From Entomortierella parvispora (lineage: Eukaryota; Mortierellomycota; Mortierellomycetes; Mortierellales; Mortierellaceae): DNA of 64,000 nucleotides. The notes under the pieces are model-generated. The model was not told where the DNA came from. It was given only the letters and a program-made list of their open reading frames with translations, and ran no database searches. Positions 46,401-59,380 of the stretch are shown piece after piece (within the stretch, counting starts at the first letter, position 1; the number at the start of each line of letters is the position of its first letter). A program made the position numbers and the translations under genes. The DNA lies in assembly GCA_963573315.1 (NCBI GenBank), contig OY752145.1, forward strand, positions 2,542,001-2,606,000, written 5' to 3'.

Positions 46401-47676
46401 CAGGGGATCCGGGCCCGTGACGGTCCACGACATTTCCAGAATCCATACCCGTCTATCCAAGCAACATGCCGGCGCCATGGATTTGGAGGCACCATTACCA
46501 GGTTCTGAACCAAATGGCTCTCGGCGTGCGCGTGCGCCTGCGGGGCTTGCTCCTAGCTCTGGAACCTCATCCAAGAGAGGATCTCTCTCGCACTCATCAG
46601 TGGCGACCATTTTCCCAACAAATGTAGAGAGAGCAGCCAAGAACCGGGGTAGTCTGAGCTTCATGGTTGACTCGGAAATTGACTCTCCAGCCGCCCCAGC
46701 GGAAGTAGCGACCGAAGCTTTAGGCTGGGGAGAAAGTCCCTCCCTTGTTAGCTCTAAACCTGATTCCTTGGCACCTGTGAGTGACGCCAAACCTGTGAGT
46801 GACGCCAAGCGGGCCTGGGACTCTGCGCAAGAAACAACTACCTCTCAACTCGGATGGAGCTCTCCAGACCCTCAACCCCTCCGATACGGAGCAATGGGAG
46901 CCGCAGGAAGCCCTTGGATGACACCCTTCTTCCAAGGGTTCCCTGCTGGTGGACCCCAACCAATGCAAGGTCCTCCAGTGTATCTCATGTACCCACCTCC
47001 TCATGGGTCTATGGGTCCTCCAATGGCCCCTTTCCCGGTCACTGGGGTAGCTTTGCCATCCCTGTCTGCGCTACCTGTCTCTTCCCCTTTGGTAACAGGA
47101 ACAGAAATCGACTCGACGGTGAACTCGAGTGTTGCGGGGACAACAAGCAGTCAACTGGGACAACACCACTGGTTGCCGCGGTTTTCAGCGGCTGGTGATG
47201 CGCCCATTCCCTCCATGGCACCCGTTCCCCACATTGTAGCAGTGCCTGTAGCACAGCAAGATGTTGCTGCAGCTGCGGCTACAATCAATCGGGCTCCTCA
47301 ATCGCGTCCCTATGACGGAGAAGATTGGACTGCTCGGTCGTCTGGTGGTGCCAACCAGGGGTCAGAATCTTGGAGCTCCAGTCCTGGGCCGTCATCCCCC
47401 ATGACCCATCACCATCACGCGCCCCACCAGCAGCACCACCACCACCAGCTGAGATCTCAACCGCAACACCACCAGCACCAGCGCCATCATCAGCAGCAAC
47501 AACACCCACATCTTCACCAACAACATCAACAACACTCTCACCACCTCCATCCGCATCAGCAGCAGCATCACCCAATGGGGGGTCATAGCAGCACCAGCAG
47601 TAGCAGTCATCGTGGAGGCCGGGGCGGGTTCAGCAGTGGTTACACCTATCGTGAGTTTCGACCTCGCGGCATGTAG
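43449..47676 (+). CDS. BAT2-N-type low-complexity protein, probably RNA- or chromatin-associated
   Basis: Five exons (43449-43470, 43604-43978, 44058-44137, 44228-44320, 44410-47676) join in frame to 1,278 residues. The start MKSFRNQGRPKASPAK, then VPMNLPSRRQEKGHD, SSWGSPTV and later PRAWGVIAPS, resembles the BAT2/PRRC2/MOS1 N-terminal motif (K-x-LNLP, R-x-E, WGS). NNWDEADDDEGMDFL follows. A long charged coiled region comes next: an ERER(E)K run near 44570-44630, and AEEARKRRAEEERQFEEAKA to about 45590. Then come Ser/Pro/Gly-rich sequence and a His/Gln-rich tract (47400-47580). The end is GGRGGFSSGYTYREFRPRGM, an RGG-like tail. BAT2-family proteins work in translation initiation and splicing-related complexes; that role here is inference. 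The first intron uses a GC donor (AAG|GCAAGT). Confidence 0.7.
47400..47580 (+). repeat. CAC/CAG/CAT triplet-rich tract
   Basis: In-frame run of His and Gln codons near the 3' end of the BAT2-type gene, with mixed caccac, cagcag and catcag units. Confidence 0.8.
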
Positions 47677-47946
47677 GCCAAGAGGACCATTTCACTAAAT
47701 CAGTTGTAGAGTATTTGTAAAAGTAGCAGCTTTGTTATTAAAAAAATCCCCTTTGTCCTCAGAAAAAGGCTGTATTATTCTATAAGATGTGTTTATTGGG
47801 CGACAAGATACAAGGAACTGCAAGCAAGCAGATGACGACCGCGCAATGTGGTGTGGTGGGTCAATTTTTTCTTTTTGTGGTATTAGAAATACAAGGTAAG
47901 GGTAAAACTCTAGCTTTCTTCTCGAAAGAAATCTCTATAGGTCCAT

Positions 47947-49826
47947 TTACAAGAACTTTGAAAGGACACGCTTCCATGCTGGGACTGGCTTGTTCTCCTC
48001 CTCGAGGTCTTTTGGAAGGGGGACCCAACGTCCAGTGTCCAAGTCGGCATCGGCTGGGTTCACAATCTTGGTGCCCTTGGCAAACTTGTATCCAAAGTAC
48101 AAACTCAAGGCCAAGGCCCAAGGGAACCAAGCTCCCAACAAATTCTGGGCCCATCCATCAACGGCCAACTTGTATGCTGGATCGCTGTGACCCAAGGGGA
48201 ATGTTGCCAAGTCTGAACCATCGGGCTTGTTGTAGATTGAAAGGTAGAAGGAGGCAATCACACAGCATGCAGCGATAACCGAGGCCAAGTAATGGCCGTA
48301 AGGGAAGCCCCAGGACTTGTAGGGCAACTCGTCAGGGGTGTGGCCCTGAGCCTTCCAGCAGGCACGGAAACGGAAGTGCAAGAAGAGGATACCGCACCAG
48401 GTCAAGAAGATAATCGAGCCAATGACGGACACCAACCAGTTGAAGACTGTGGAAGCACCGGCGTAAATCATAACCAAGGCAATGCACGAGAAGGCGGTGG
48501 TGATCATGACTGCAACCACGGGCACACCACGGGAGTTGGTCCGGCCAATGATCTTGGGTGCCCATCCGTTTCGGGAAAGGGACATAAGCATACGGGTCGC
48601 GACGTAGAAGTCAGAGTTGGCGGCAGAGACAACAGAGGTGAAGATGACAGCGTTCATGTAGGAAGCACCGCCCTTCATGCCGGCCTTGAGGAAAACAATG
48701 GTGAAGGGAGCGTTCAAGACGGTACCATCGGCGTTCAACAGACGAGGATCATTGTTGGGAACAACGGAGGCCAAGAAGAAGATGGAGAGGATATAAAAGA
48801 CGGCGATACGGACCAAGACAGTGTTGACGGCTTTGGGGACATGTTTGTGGGGGTTGCGGGACTCAGCGGCGGTAACACCAGAGAGCTCAGTGCCTCCGTA
48901 AGCAAAACCGACCGAGACCAGGACAGAGAGGAATGCGTGGAAACCACCCTTGAAGGGGGCGCCATCAATATGCCAGTTTTCAACACCATAAGTGTGGCCA
49001 CCAACTGCTCCAGAGTCGACGAGGATACCGCAGATGATGAAGACGACGATGGTCACGACCTTCAGGATACTGAACCAGTACTCGATTTCTCCGTAGACTT
49101 TCTGTTATGGAGAAGAGAAAAAAAAAAGAGTTAGCAAAAAAATCCCGCATGGATCGATCATGTGATACGTTCTTGGCATGGCAGAAACAAAAAACTTACG
49201 ACTCCCAGCAAGTTGATGATGACCAGGGCAAGGATGATAATGACAGGAACGACCCAAGTTGGGAACTTTGAGTCGTCAGGAAGCCAGAAAGCAATAATCA
49301 AAGACGATGCTGACAACTCTGCAGGGATCGTCAAAGCCCAGTTGATAAAATAAACCCAAGTCATCTGGAAGGAGAAAGCCTCGTCAAAGACACGAGCTCC
49401 CCAGGCAGTAAAGGCACCAGGAAGAGGCAACAACGTTGCGATCTCTCCGATAGCCTGGCAGACAAAGACCAACCAACATCCGATCAACGAGTAGGCCAAG
49501 ACTAAGGAGCGGAGAGATTCAAAAAAAAAAAAAAAAAAGGTTAGAAAGATAAGACAGTACTCACAAGGACGTATCTCAATCCCGCCTTTTCGCCTTTTCT
49601 TCAGATGTGGTAAAAACTACTTACGGGCGCCAAGAGGTCCAGCCGTGGCGATCGTCTTTCCGGAGGTCAAGAAAAGACCGGTACCAATGGTTCCCGAGAT
49701 AGCGATCATGACCATGTGTCGCAAATGCAAGTCGCGCTTCAAGCCAGAGGCATCCATAGAGGACATGTCCTCGACTCCAGGCATAACGATCTTTTCTTCG
49801 CCGGAAGTTTCTTTTGAAATATCCAT
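47947..49826 (-). CDS. Amino-acid permease of the YAT/AAP family
   Basis: Plasma-membrane proton-coupled amino-acid importer. Minus-strand exons 49826-49625, 49501-49200 and 49101-47947 join in frame to 552 residues. The cytoplasmic N-terminus contains LKRDLHLRHMVMIAISGTIG and TGLFLTSGKTIATAGPLGA, the classic first-helix signature. Twelve hydrophobic segments follow, including YSLIGCWLVFVCQAIGEIAT, FAYGGTELSGVTAAESRNPH (family signature) and SNSDFY-type SAANSDFYVATRML. The C-terminal tail is short and ends PAWKRVLSKFL. Fungal members range from general to specific permeases. Substrate specificity cannot be read here. The second intron (49102-49199) and an A-run near 49519-49537 in the first are unremarkable. 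Confidence 0.95.
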
Positions 49827-52535
49827 TTTAGAACAAAACACTGGGTGTGGAGGATGAAGTTGCTGTGGAGGAGACGAGTATGAAGGGAGAGAGCAGGTCG
49901 TCAACAACAAACGGGAAGAGAGGAGGAGAGAAGGGAGGAAAGGGTGAGCGATAAGTAGAGGAGAGTAGGGAGAGTGATCAGAAAGATGAAGAGATAGAAA
50001 GAGCGGAGAAGCTTGCTTTTTATACGAGGTCCCTTGAGTTGATCCATGCACAGGGTGACGATCGATCTCCTCTTGTGCCTGGTTGCCTGGCTGTCTGTCT
50101 GGACCACATTGGCTGGACCCAGATCCCGAGCTGCAACAAGTTAAAAGTATCCTTGCCCCATAACCAATAGCCAATGGGCATCCTCAACAAGAATTGGTCG
50201 CGCGCCTCCCCTCACTCCTCCAGCCAACCACTGGCCGCCGGTCAGAAAAGACCAAATGGGGTACTGTCGACCAAATACGGAAGGACGTCTCCTCCCGCCT
50301 GCCCATTGGCCACTATGCGGCGACACGGCCATTGGTATGGGGTCCCCACAAGAAACGAGCCCAATACAGTCCTGGTCAGATCTCTTTTTGGTCATGGAGA
50401 ACGAGCGAGAGTGGTGCAAGGAACAAGACCAGGACATACTCTTGTCCTCGTGCACGAGATACACGATGCCTTTTGGCCTTTTTTGCTCCATCTTTCCTCT
50501 TGATCCACAAGCCCAGACCCGGCTATTTTTTTCAGGTTCCATCCGTGTATCCATTCCTTGTGAGTCCATACCTCCTTTTTTGTGCGTTTTGCAAGGCCGA
50601 TCAGTGGTACCCGCAACCCTCTGCAGTGTCTTTGTTCCTCTGCTGCTCTTCTACTTCTGTGCCTCCTTGTTTTTGGCCGTTTTGGGGCATTGATGTCCTT
50701 GTATGGGTCTTCTCTCGCGTACGAATACGTGGCCTGGACCTGGTTTGAGATGCTCCTACATTAATTATTGGGCGAGTTGGCTTTTTGGGAGCATGGATCT
50801 ATCGACATGCTTCACGCTGTTGCAGTACCCACTGTATTCTCAAGTACTCAAGTGTGTGTTGACTCGACAACAGATCGATCAGCACAGCCAGCAGAGACTC
50901 AGAGAGTCAACAAAACATTCCGCACGTGCCCAAAGAAGCTTTTGCTGCACAGGCCCACCTGTTGTGGTTCCTCTCACTCCATGACGTGCTCTCTCTGCAT
51001 TCCCATTCTCACTGTCCATCCCCTCATTACGTCTCGACTCGGTGACTGTTGTTGCGTCGTCTTTCATTTGACCGACGTCTAGACTTCTAACAATCAGGTC
51101 GACCCAGGACGGACCCTTTCGCCATGGAAAGCTGACTTGCTACGATCAAGCCGAGGCACGATTGATCTTTGGAGATTCCATTCAGAGGCATGCGCTGACT
51201 ATGGACTAGAACTTCTTCAAGCGAGTGCCTACTGTACGTTCAAGTTACTCTAAACCCAGTCATCACTTGGACAGACCAGAGTACAGATGCTACGACTAAC
51301 ACCCCAAACGGACCGGCTCGAGATATCACCTTGAGGTTTTTCCAACAAGCTGGAAACTCTTCAACTAACCTCTGGAAATTGATTCGGATCATCACCACGG
51401 TCATGTCTGCTCAAAGAGAGCGGCAAGCGGTTGAATCTCGAGGGCGGAGCAGTACATATGTACAAACGACCACTGGAACCGTGCGGTGGTAACGAATCAT
51501 ACATTGATAAAGCCACTCCAGCAGGAAGAGGAACGCCCGATTTCTGCTCCGATTGAAAAGTCACTGTAATCCGCCATGTGACACTTCAAACAGCGCCGAT
51601 CGTCTCCTCATCTGACGCGACTTACGGAGACATCACTCGCCTGCAGGCAAAGCCGACACTTAGCGATGAACTTCGGCTGTTTCATGGTCACCAAGCGACT
51701 ACAACAGAAGAAAGGCGACATTCTGGCCATCTGCATCAGCTCCAGGGACCTCGACTGAAGGTTATGTCGACAATGGTAGGTAGCCCGGCCGAAAGTAGCG
51801 CCTCGGCGTGGGAGTTAATCACGTATGGTACAGGTACTCCTCTGGGTGCAAAGAACGACTAACTGACCGATTCCTCCGGGTCATTGTGCGGTGCAATGGA
51901 CATCGATGGTGTATAGTGCTTTCGATGTACATGTACTGTGCAGAGGAAAATAGTGTGTGTGTGTGTGTGTGTCAACTCTGTAAAATAAATGCACCCAGTG
52001 AGGTTCAATTGCAATGACACCATTTGAAGCTAGTGCCCGTTGCCTATTGGGTAGCCTCGCTCGTTGCTTTACGTACCTGGGGAGCAGTGGGCCATTCGGC
52101 CAACAAAGACCAAAAGAGGAGACCAATTGTCTGCCCTCCCTTCTCAGATACCAAAAGAGGCTTAGGTTCATTGAACGTCAAATACCTTATTGGAAGTACA
52201 CACTGATCGTACCAGGGACGTTCGTACTGCTCTGGACCCTTTGTAGTTCACTCTTTCGTACCCACTCCTCCGATCACTCCTCTTGGCCCGACAGTTACAA
52301 GATGAAAATAAAGGGAATGATCAGAACACCGAGCAAAACTCTGAGATCTGTTCAAATATGGATAGTTTTTCAATCTTCGTTCGCAAGAAGGGAAAGAGAA
52401 GCATATTTCTCCTGTGTTGAGAAGAGTCGGAGACATATGAAGCCCCTGAAGCGCCAACACGGATCAAAAAACCAAAAGCACAAGAGAATCGGCTGGAATG
52501 ATTGCTGATAATTAACATTTATATTTTTGTGCTCT
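49827..52535. other. Gene-free 2.7 kb with a GT microsatellite
   Basis: No gene found. Contains the permease 5' region (pyrimidine-rich on the minus strand, about 49850-50010) and a (GT)10 run at 51953-51972. Confidence 0.5.
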
Positions 52536-54294
52536 TTACACGGCTGCGAACGGTCTCTGACTTGTCCTCAATCGAATGACAGCCACGAGCACGAAGCACG
52601 CAAAATCTATGACTCCTACAAAGACGGCTGCTCCCCTGTTCCCACCGTGTTCCGATGCAATAATTAAGGAAGTCAACGGTGCGCCAAGGATATAACCGAG
52701 GCTAGTTGCAAAGAAAATGAAGCTCATGGCAGAGGGCACCCGGTCGAGGGTCACGGCTTTGCTGGCAGCTACGGGGAATAACAAGATCAAAGTCCCCTGA
52801 AACCCACCAAAGACTCCCATGAAAGCCGCTAGGGTCTCAAAGGAGTGGGCCGGCATCCAGAGCGCCAGACACGAAACCCCAGCCACGAGCGTGCACACTA
52901 ACATTGTGTTGAGCAGCCCGCAACGATCGGCTACGTGACCCAGTGCAACTCTGGAGACAATGGTCGTGACAGAGGAGATGCTGACCAACAAAGCGGACTG
53001 AGAGGTCGAAAGACCAATCGAGGTCGCGTACGAGGGTATGAGCAAGATCGGGGTCATGAATGAGATAGCGAAAAGGATGGTGGCCAGAAACAGCAGAGCG
53101 TAGTTGAGACTTTTGAGGACAGTGTAGTCTAGGTTCATCTTTGGTTCTGGGAGCACAACGGTCAGAGAACTGGTCTCAGTGTTTCTGGGAGAGTCCCCCT
53201 CTTCTCTGCCACTTTCCTCGGCTGTCGACTCTGCATCGCGTTTGTTCGGGACGGGACCAGATGACGGAATGAAGGGCCTGATAAATTGGGAGGCGATGCC
53301 AATACAAACAAACAGCATGCATCCGAGGATTCGAGCTGTGTTTGGAAAGCCTAATTTAGTCAATAGATAACGAATAAAAGGAGACAAGATCGTGCCTCCG
53401 ATGCTTGATCCTGCAGCTGCAATACCCAGTGCGAAGGCGCGTCTCGTATAGAAGTATTGCGAAACCACTGTGGTTGCAGTGAAGTAGATGATGCAGCCAC
53501 CGAGCCCCACCGGAATCGACTACAATTTGAGCATCGTGAGCTACGGTCAGTACTTATTCCTTCTTTTAGCAAACTTTCGCTCCACCGTAGAGACCCTTGC
53601 TATCCCTCCCCCACACACATTACTCTCAGGTTACCAGAGTGAAATAAAGATGCCACGACGCGGTGGAGAAACTACTGGCGATGTATCCGGCAGAAGACAC
53701 GAAAGTACCAATGCAAAGGACCCTTCGGCTACCCAGCCGAGCATTCAGGACGACAATTGCGGGGGCGGCCACGAACAAGGAGGATATACCTAAAGAACCG
53801 ACCCAGGAAATACTTTGGGCACTCGAATTTGGAAAGAGCTGACTGTCTAGAAAGTACTCTTGAAAGACACCATAGCAAAGGCCCATACCCAAGGTCCTAC
53901 GGCGGCAATAGGAATCCATTAAGTGGGAGCTATCTTTTTGGCCTACCAATGGCTCCTCCTCCCTGAGAATGGACACCATGTGTCCTGTTTATTTTTTGAA
54001 TTCTTACCAAAAACTTAGGACGAAGGCTCCCGCAACCACAAACCACCCATATCCTCCTTCGGGGTAGTGCTCTGATGAGGGGTTATTCAAGATGACAGAG
54101 GTTTCATTGTTTGGACTTTCCAGCGAAGACATATCGGCAACAGGTGGTATCATACGGCCTGTATCCTTCGTCCGTTTCTCTGATGCGAGAGAGCAGCCTT
54201 GAGAAAGAGAGCCAGGAGAAATGGCGGTACTAGGAGGGTTTGCTGGGTAAATAAGGATGGAGGACGGTATGACATCAGATTGTGATCCTGCCAT
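52536..54294 (-). CDS. Monocarboxylate-type MFS transporter, copy 1
   Basis: Major facilitator of the SLC16/Mch type, expected in the plasma membrane. Minus-strand exons 54294-54008, 53896-53635 and 53519-52536 join in frame to 510 residues. The N-terminal tail (about 75 residues) is Ser-rich. The family motif YPEGGYGWFVVAGAFVLSFW starts helix 1. Then come GVFQEYFLDS, YFYTRRAFALGIAAAGSSIG (loop and helix 5 of the MCT family), a central cytoplasmic loop rich in Glu/Ser, and a C-terminal half ending RLRTSQRPFAAV. Yeast relatives include Mch2 and the riboflavin transporter Mch5, and the substrate is unknown. It is a paralog of the next gene, in divergent orientation, with introns at equal positions. 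Confidence 0.92.
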
Positions 54295-55925
54295 TACAGC
54301 GGTAACTGAGTTTTGGGTGGATGCAAAAGAGAAAGAAGGTCGGTGAACGAGAGAAGAGGAAGAAAGGCTAGAAGTGAAAGAAAAGGGATTGACAACGAGA
54401 TCTGTCCATAGCCCCAGAACCCCGTAAGGGTCAATGGCGCGTCGCACTTACACAGAAGGTCAGGCTGCAACAAGCGAGAACTCAGGTTTAAGTAATCTAC
54501 CCAGGGATACCGATGCGCGGGTTGGACAAAAGCTACACGGACTCCACATAGCCGCGCAGACCTCGTGTCACCATCGTTGCCCTAGACTTGTCTCAATTTC
54601 ATCTCATGCTTTCGAGCCTTCATGCACACTCATTCATTTAAGCATGCATCTGGATTCAGTACATTGTCAACAAAGACGGGGAGCCGACAGGACAGGAGTA
54701 GATGACCAGAAAAGGAAACAATCGTTTCCCCGGTCATACTACGGGGGTCAGGGGCGAGAAAGTAAGATGACAATCTGATCCAGTAACTGTTTTGTCTTTT
54801 GGGGCACTAAGGGGGTTGATGTCAAGACATTAGGAGGGAACATGTAGATGGAAGAGGAAGAGGGACTGACTGAGTAATATCACCTTCTCTAGAGAACAAG
54901 TCCTGTTTTTAAGGATGACTGCCAAAGATGCTCAAGCAAGTCTCATGATCCAGGAGGATCGCGAACCCTAGGGTCTTCGCCCGACTTCACTGCGAACAAG
55001 GAACAGTCTACGAACGACCCCTCTAGTAACATTTTGTTTGTTTGTTCGCTGCCCATGGCAACTTAACAGTGCTCTATGTTTATCTATCGGTTTGAAGTGT
55101 CTCTTCCATGCGATTCTGGCCCCACTGTGGTTACGGGTGGTCGTCAGCAGAGACTCCCTCTTAGAAAAGGCGAAAAGCGACAAAGGGCGCGCGGCCGGTT
55201 GCCGAGCGGAGAAACGCTTCGGTGGGAGGATGCTGTCAGAACAGAATGAAAGTTCAACCCCAGAAGCAGGGCGATGGATTTTCGAAGGGGAGAGAGAGCA
55301 AAGCCCAGAATGGAGATTGAAGTAGCGATGGGCATGCACCGTGCGTTTTAGACATCTTTGGTTGTTGATGACGCCTCACTACTGTAGTTTGTAGGGATGA
55401 CTTACCATTTATCCGGCTACTACTGAAAACAAAAGAGCACAAATAAAGATCGCCGCACCGTTCCCAGTCTGTTCCAAATAAACAACCTCGGCAACTCTGT
55501 CGCACAGACAGAGGCACACGACAAAGCTGTCCCAAGGGAAGAGACTGAGTCATCAAGGATCGGGGTTGGATGATCGTCTATTCTGCGCAAGTCCTACCAA
55601 AAATGAATGACAACTGAAGTCAGGTCTGCTTTGCTAACTAGGTTTGGCCCATGGGAACCTCGTTTAGATACCATTCAGACTATGTTTGTTTTCTATCCCA
55701 CACTCGATCCTTCACGAGGTACCCGCACCAACACGGCCATCGACACGGAGATGAAAAAAAACCGCTCATACCCATCATGACAACAATGGATACTTATGGC
55801 TGCCGGCAGAAAGACTTCTTTAAAAGAAACTGGGTCGCCTCTTCTTTCTTGATTCCTCAGACCCCTTCGTACATATAGCACGCTCCCTCCTCTCAATACT
55901 TGGATCCAGCTGACTCCACACCACA
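54295..55925. promoter_or_regulatory. Shared upstream region of the two MFS genes
   Basis: 1.63 kb between divergent starts with no gene found. It must contain both promoters. Confidence 0.45.
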
Positions 55926-57740
55926 ATGACCGCCCGCGAAAAGTCCTACAGATCCAACTACACGGATCAAGAACCCGCCCAAGACTCTCACATCATCCAA
56001 ATACCTCTGCCCCCGTCCCCTAAACCACCACAACAAGAGGAGTTTACCCCTGGCCAAGAGTATTATCCAGAAGGTGGATTTGGATGGTTTGTGCTCGGCG
56101 GATCCTTTGTCATTACATTTTGGTAAATACGATAAAACGAGAGCAGGCAACAGGAATCCGAACTCTGAAGCAAGACACGGATCTCCGGATCTCGCCAGGT
56201 GGAATGTGAAGGGGAGGGGAAGGGAGATTTCCTGACCTCTCTTTCATTTTTGATTCGAAACTCTTCGTATCTTTAGGATGTTGGGCATGAACGCCACCTG
56301 GGGTGTTCTCCAAGAATATTTTCTTGCCAACCACACGTTTCCAAATACCAACAGTCAGCAATTGACTTGGATCGGTTCTATCGGTTGTGCCTCTGTTTAT
56401 GTGGCTGCACCCATGGTCGTTCTCTTGAACAGCATCTTCGGCACGAAACTCGTCCTGTCCTTTGGACTTATCCTGGGAAGCATTGGCTTTATTGGCGGCA
56501 GTTTCGCAACCCAGGCTTGGCATCTTTACTTCAGCTTGGTAAATCACAAAATCGAGGGAATACGCCACCAAATCGACAACTTTTGCCCACGAGTCGTACC
56601 AGTGAAAACAAAATCTGTTGGTGTTCTTGTCCACTTTTTAATCCCGTCCTCTTCTAGGCTATTCCTTTTGGATTGGGCACTTGTTTCCTCTATATCACCT
56701 CGTTCACAGCATTGGCTCAGTACTTTTACAAGAGGCGCGCCTTCACTAGTGGCATCGCTTCCTCAGGTTCTAGCATTGGTGGTGCAACGCTCACGCCGTT
56801 GATTGGCTACATGCTGGACCGATTTGGCTACCGGACTACGATCCGTATCTTGGGTGGGATCTTGATCGCGTGCGTCGCCATTGCCACAGGTTGTATTCGT
56901 CCCTTGTTCTCCTTTTCTGGACCTGCACCCTTGCGGCAATTGGATTTGGAGCAACGGCAACAACACCGACAGCAACGAACAGAGCCAGCAGCTTCAACGA
57001 GTCAGGAGATGGAAGAAATCAAGGACAGACAACCTCAGCAAAAACAGCAACATCAGAACACAGTTGGGATTCGGATAGCCTCCCCATCAAGGGCACCTAC
57101 GGCGTCGTTATCACCCACCAAACAGGAGGCACCCAGGATCCATCTCGACTTTTCTGTCTTTCAGAGTCTCAACTATACTCTCTTGGTCGTCGCCGCCATG
57201 CTTTTCGCCTTGGCCTATTACGCACCCATTGTGCTCGTGCCTACGTACGCGACCTCCATCGGTCTCACGAGCGGACAAGCAGCCTCATTGATCAGCGTCT
57301 CAACAGGCACAACTGTGGTCCTGAGGCCTATCATGGGTCTCGTGGCGGATCGTGTTGGAGCCTTGAACACCATGATTTTGAGTGCCTTTGTCGCAGGTGT
57401 GTCCTGTTTGGCCCTTTGGATGATGGCCCATACCTTCGCGGTCTTGGCTGCCTTCATGGCCTTTTTTGGGGGGTTCCAGGGTGTTCTGTCCCTGCTGTTC
57501 ACGGTGGCGGCCAGCAAGACCGTGACTGTCGATAGGATGCCCTCGGCTATGAGCTTTGTCATCTTTTCGACCAGTTTAGGTTACATTCTTGGTTCCCCCT
57601 TGACTTCCATCATTGTCAATCACGAAAATGGTGGCAACAGAGGAGCAGCTATCTTTGTTGGAACCATTGATTTCCTTTGCTTAACGCTGTTGGTTGTCAT
57701 CCGGTTACGAACCAATCGGGAGGTTTTTACAGCCGTTTGA
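55926..57740 (+). CDS. Monocarboxylate-type MFS transporter, copy 2
   Basis: Paralog of the preceding transporter. Exons 55926-56122, 56277-56538 and 56658-57740 join in frame to 513 residues. Both introns fall at the same codon and phase as in copy 1: within the Trp after the helix-1 motif, and after YFSL. The second exon is 262 nt in both. Key segments: YYPEGGFGWFVLGGSFVITF, WGVLQEYFLANHTFPNTNSQ, YFYKRRAFTSGIASSGSSIG, then a Gln/Glu-rich central loop (about 90 residues, LDLEQRQQHRQQRTEP), and a second half ending RLRTNREVFTAV. The N-terminus is shorter and Pro-rich. The central loops differ strongly between copies while the helices match, as expected for an old inverted duplication. Confidence 0.93.
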
Positions 57741-57994
57741 GTTGTGTACAGACTACCGAGGGGGATGCTTTCGGTCGGATGAACCCAGACTTCACTATGA
57801 ACTTGTTACATCGATAAAAATAAAAGAAAGTAAAGGCAAGCTGTGCAGTGCTCATCATCACACAAAGCCCTTATCCTCCGCTGCGAGAGAGCATGGGGCC
57901 AGAACGTGGGCAGGCATCTTTCTGTTGACTCGACGCACTTTCATAAACTCGCGTGAATTCATCCCGGCTCTCCTCTTTCTGGTGCAATGAGACG

Positions 57995-58230
57995 CTTCCT
58001 TGGCTGTCGCGGTCCATGCGGCATCAGGATACTGGATCTTAGACTCCAGATGCATGCAAGGTTGTCGCGGAGGGTCCGTCTCTCTTTTATAACCGATTCT
58101 CGGGAGAGACAAAAAGATGCTCAGACTTGATATATACTTGAGAGTGATCAGAAACACAAGTCCTTCTCGCCAGTAGGGATATTTTAAGAGTTGACATTCT
58201 TTTTATTGCACAGTGATTACGCGTTTTACC
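57995..58230. mobile_element. Interspersed repeat, copy D, diverged and internally deleted
   Basis: Matches copy C at 60980-61140 (ggatactggatc..., gagggtccgtctctctttta, cttgatatatacttgagagt), then jumps to the part at about 61650-61710 (gagttgacattct, ttattgcacagtgatta). Roughly 500 bp of the middle is missing. Confidence 0.6.
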
Positions 58231-59089
58231 TTGCGAATGTGATGTTCTTCAGGAAACAAGCGAGTTTGCACTGAACACCAATCTTTCTCTGCCGCCTTTC
58301 TAGAACTATATGACTGAACTTCCAAAATAAAGCTCAATGCGAGAACGGAAGCTCCCAAAGATCTCACTGTGGGCCTTCGCTTTCTCAGTTAATACAATTC
58401 CGCGCATCTTACGGATTGGATAGCAAAAGGCTTCGTGCTGGAGCTTGTCCGTGTCTTCTTGTAGCTACCGACGAGGGAGCATTGCTGTAGTCGTAGAACT
58501 TCATATTTGGTACATACCCACAGATCCTTTGCTTATTCAGTTTGTATAGATTTGTCTGCGTCCACATATATGATTCTTGAGTCATGATGGTTCACAGGTG
58601 GATGTTCCTCGGTGTAGTACTACGACGCGAATAGAACGCATGCAGTGACTGCGGCTGAGGAAGGACCCGTTGGCCATGGATCAGCAATGGTGGCTTGGTC
58701 TGGATAGTTTGATTTATTGAAATGAAAGGCATCATTACAGGCGCATATTTGCCCTTCATTCAGCAATGGTGGCTTGGTCTGGATAGTCTGATTTATTGAA
58801 ATGAAAGGCATGCGCATATCTGCCTTTCATTCCCTTTTCACCCACTCAATCCATTTAGACTTTTTTTCGCATCCACAAAATATTCCATACGATCCATGCC
58901 TCCAAAACGACCCAGACATGTTCAGCCAGCGCCACCTCGATCTCATCACGGGCAATAGGCAATAGGCAATAGGCATCAACTTCCAACAGCATTTCAAGAA
59001 TGACCTACAAATGCGTCCCGACGTGATACTTCCAAAGCGTACAGAAAGGAAGGTCGCATGATCTTGAGAACCACCCACAGTCCTTTAAA
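58231..59089. other. Gene-poor stretch with tandem and 7-bp repeats
   Basis: No gene supported. It holds the tandem pair at 58682-58828 and a caatagg triple near 58951-58971. Confidence 0.45.
58682..58828. repeat. Tandem duplication of about 75-80 bp
   Basis: Two copies starting cagcaatggtggcttggtct, at about 58682 and 58763. They share gatttattgaaatgaaaggc and differ by a small deletion and one substitution. Confidence 0.85.
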
Positions 59090-59380
59090 GTGGGAACTAT
59101 AACGGTTCACGGACATGAAGATGGACGATACCATTGTCGAAAGTGCGCCAGGGCACTGGCAACAAAATCCCGGATGAGTCGACATATCCTGCGGGAAACA
59201 TGTCTGCGTCCCGATAACCCTATTCCCTCCCAACCATCGATCTCTCTGTACCCGAGCTCAAAGCGGCCAAAGCTTTCAGAGACGCAGGTGCAAAAGCAGG
59301 AGGACGAGTACGAGGCTTCGGAGAGCCTTCGGCGGCAGAGATTGCTTTTTGGCTCATTTTATAAAACAGTCTCTGCCTGA
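59090..59380 (+). CDS. Zinc-finger fragment, uncertain gene
   Basis: Open frame without a good ATG. It contains YHCRKCARALATKSRMSRH followed by ILRETC, a C-x2-C-x12-H-x5-C spacing like a C2HC or variant C2H2 finger. The rest is Pro/Ser-rich and then charged (EDEYEASESLRRQRLLFG). An upstream exon may exist near 58890-59045, but frames are broken around the 7-bp repeat there. It may be a relic. Confidence 0.35.
   Translation: MGTITVHGHEDGRYHCRKCARALATKSRMSRHILRETCLRPDNPIPSQPSISLYPSSKRPKLSETQVQKQEDEYEASESLRRQRLLFGSFYKTVSA

Noticed and set aside
48292-49134. 280-codon plus-strand frame inside the permease
   Set aside because: It is antisense to a clearly conserved permease exon and its composition mirrors it.
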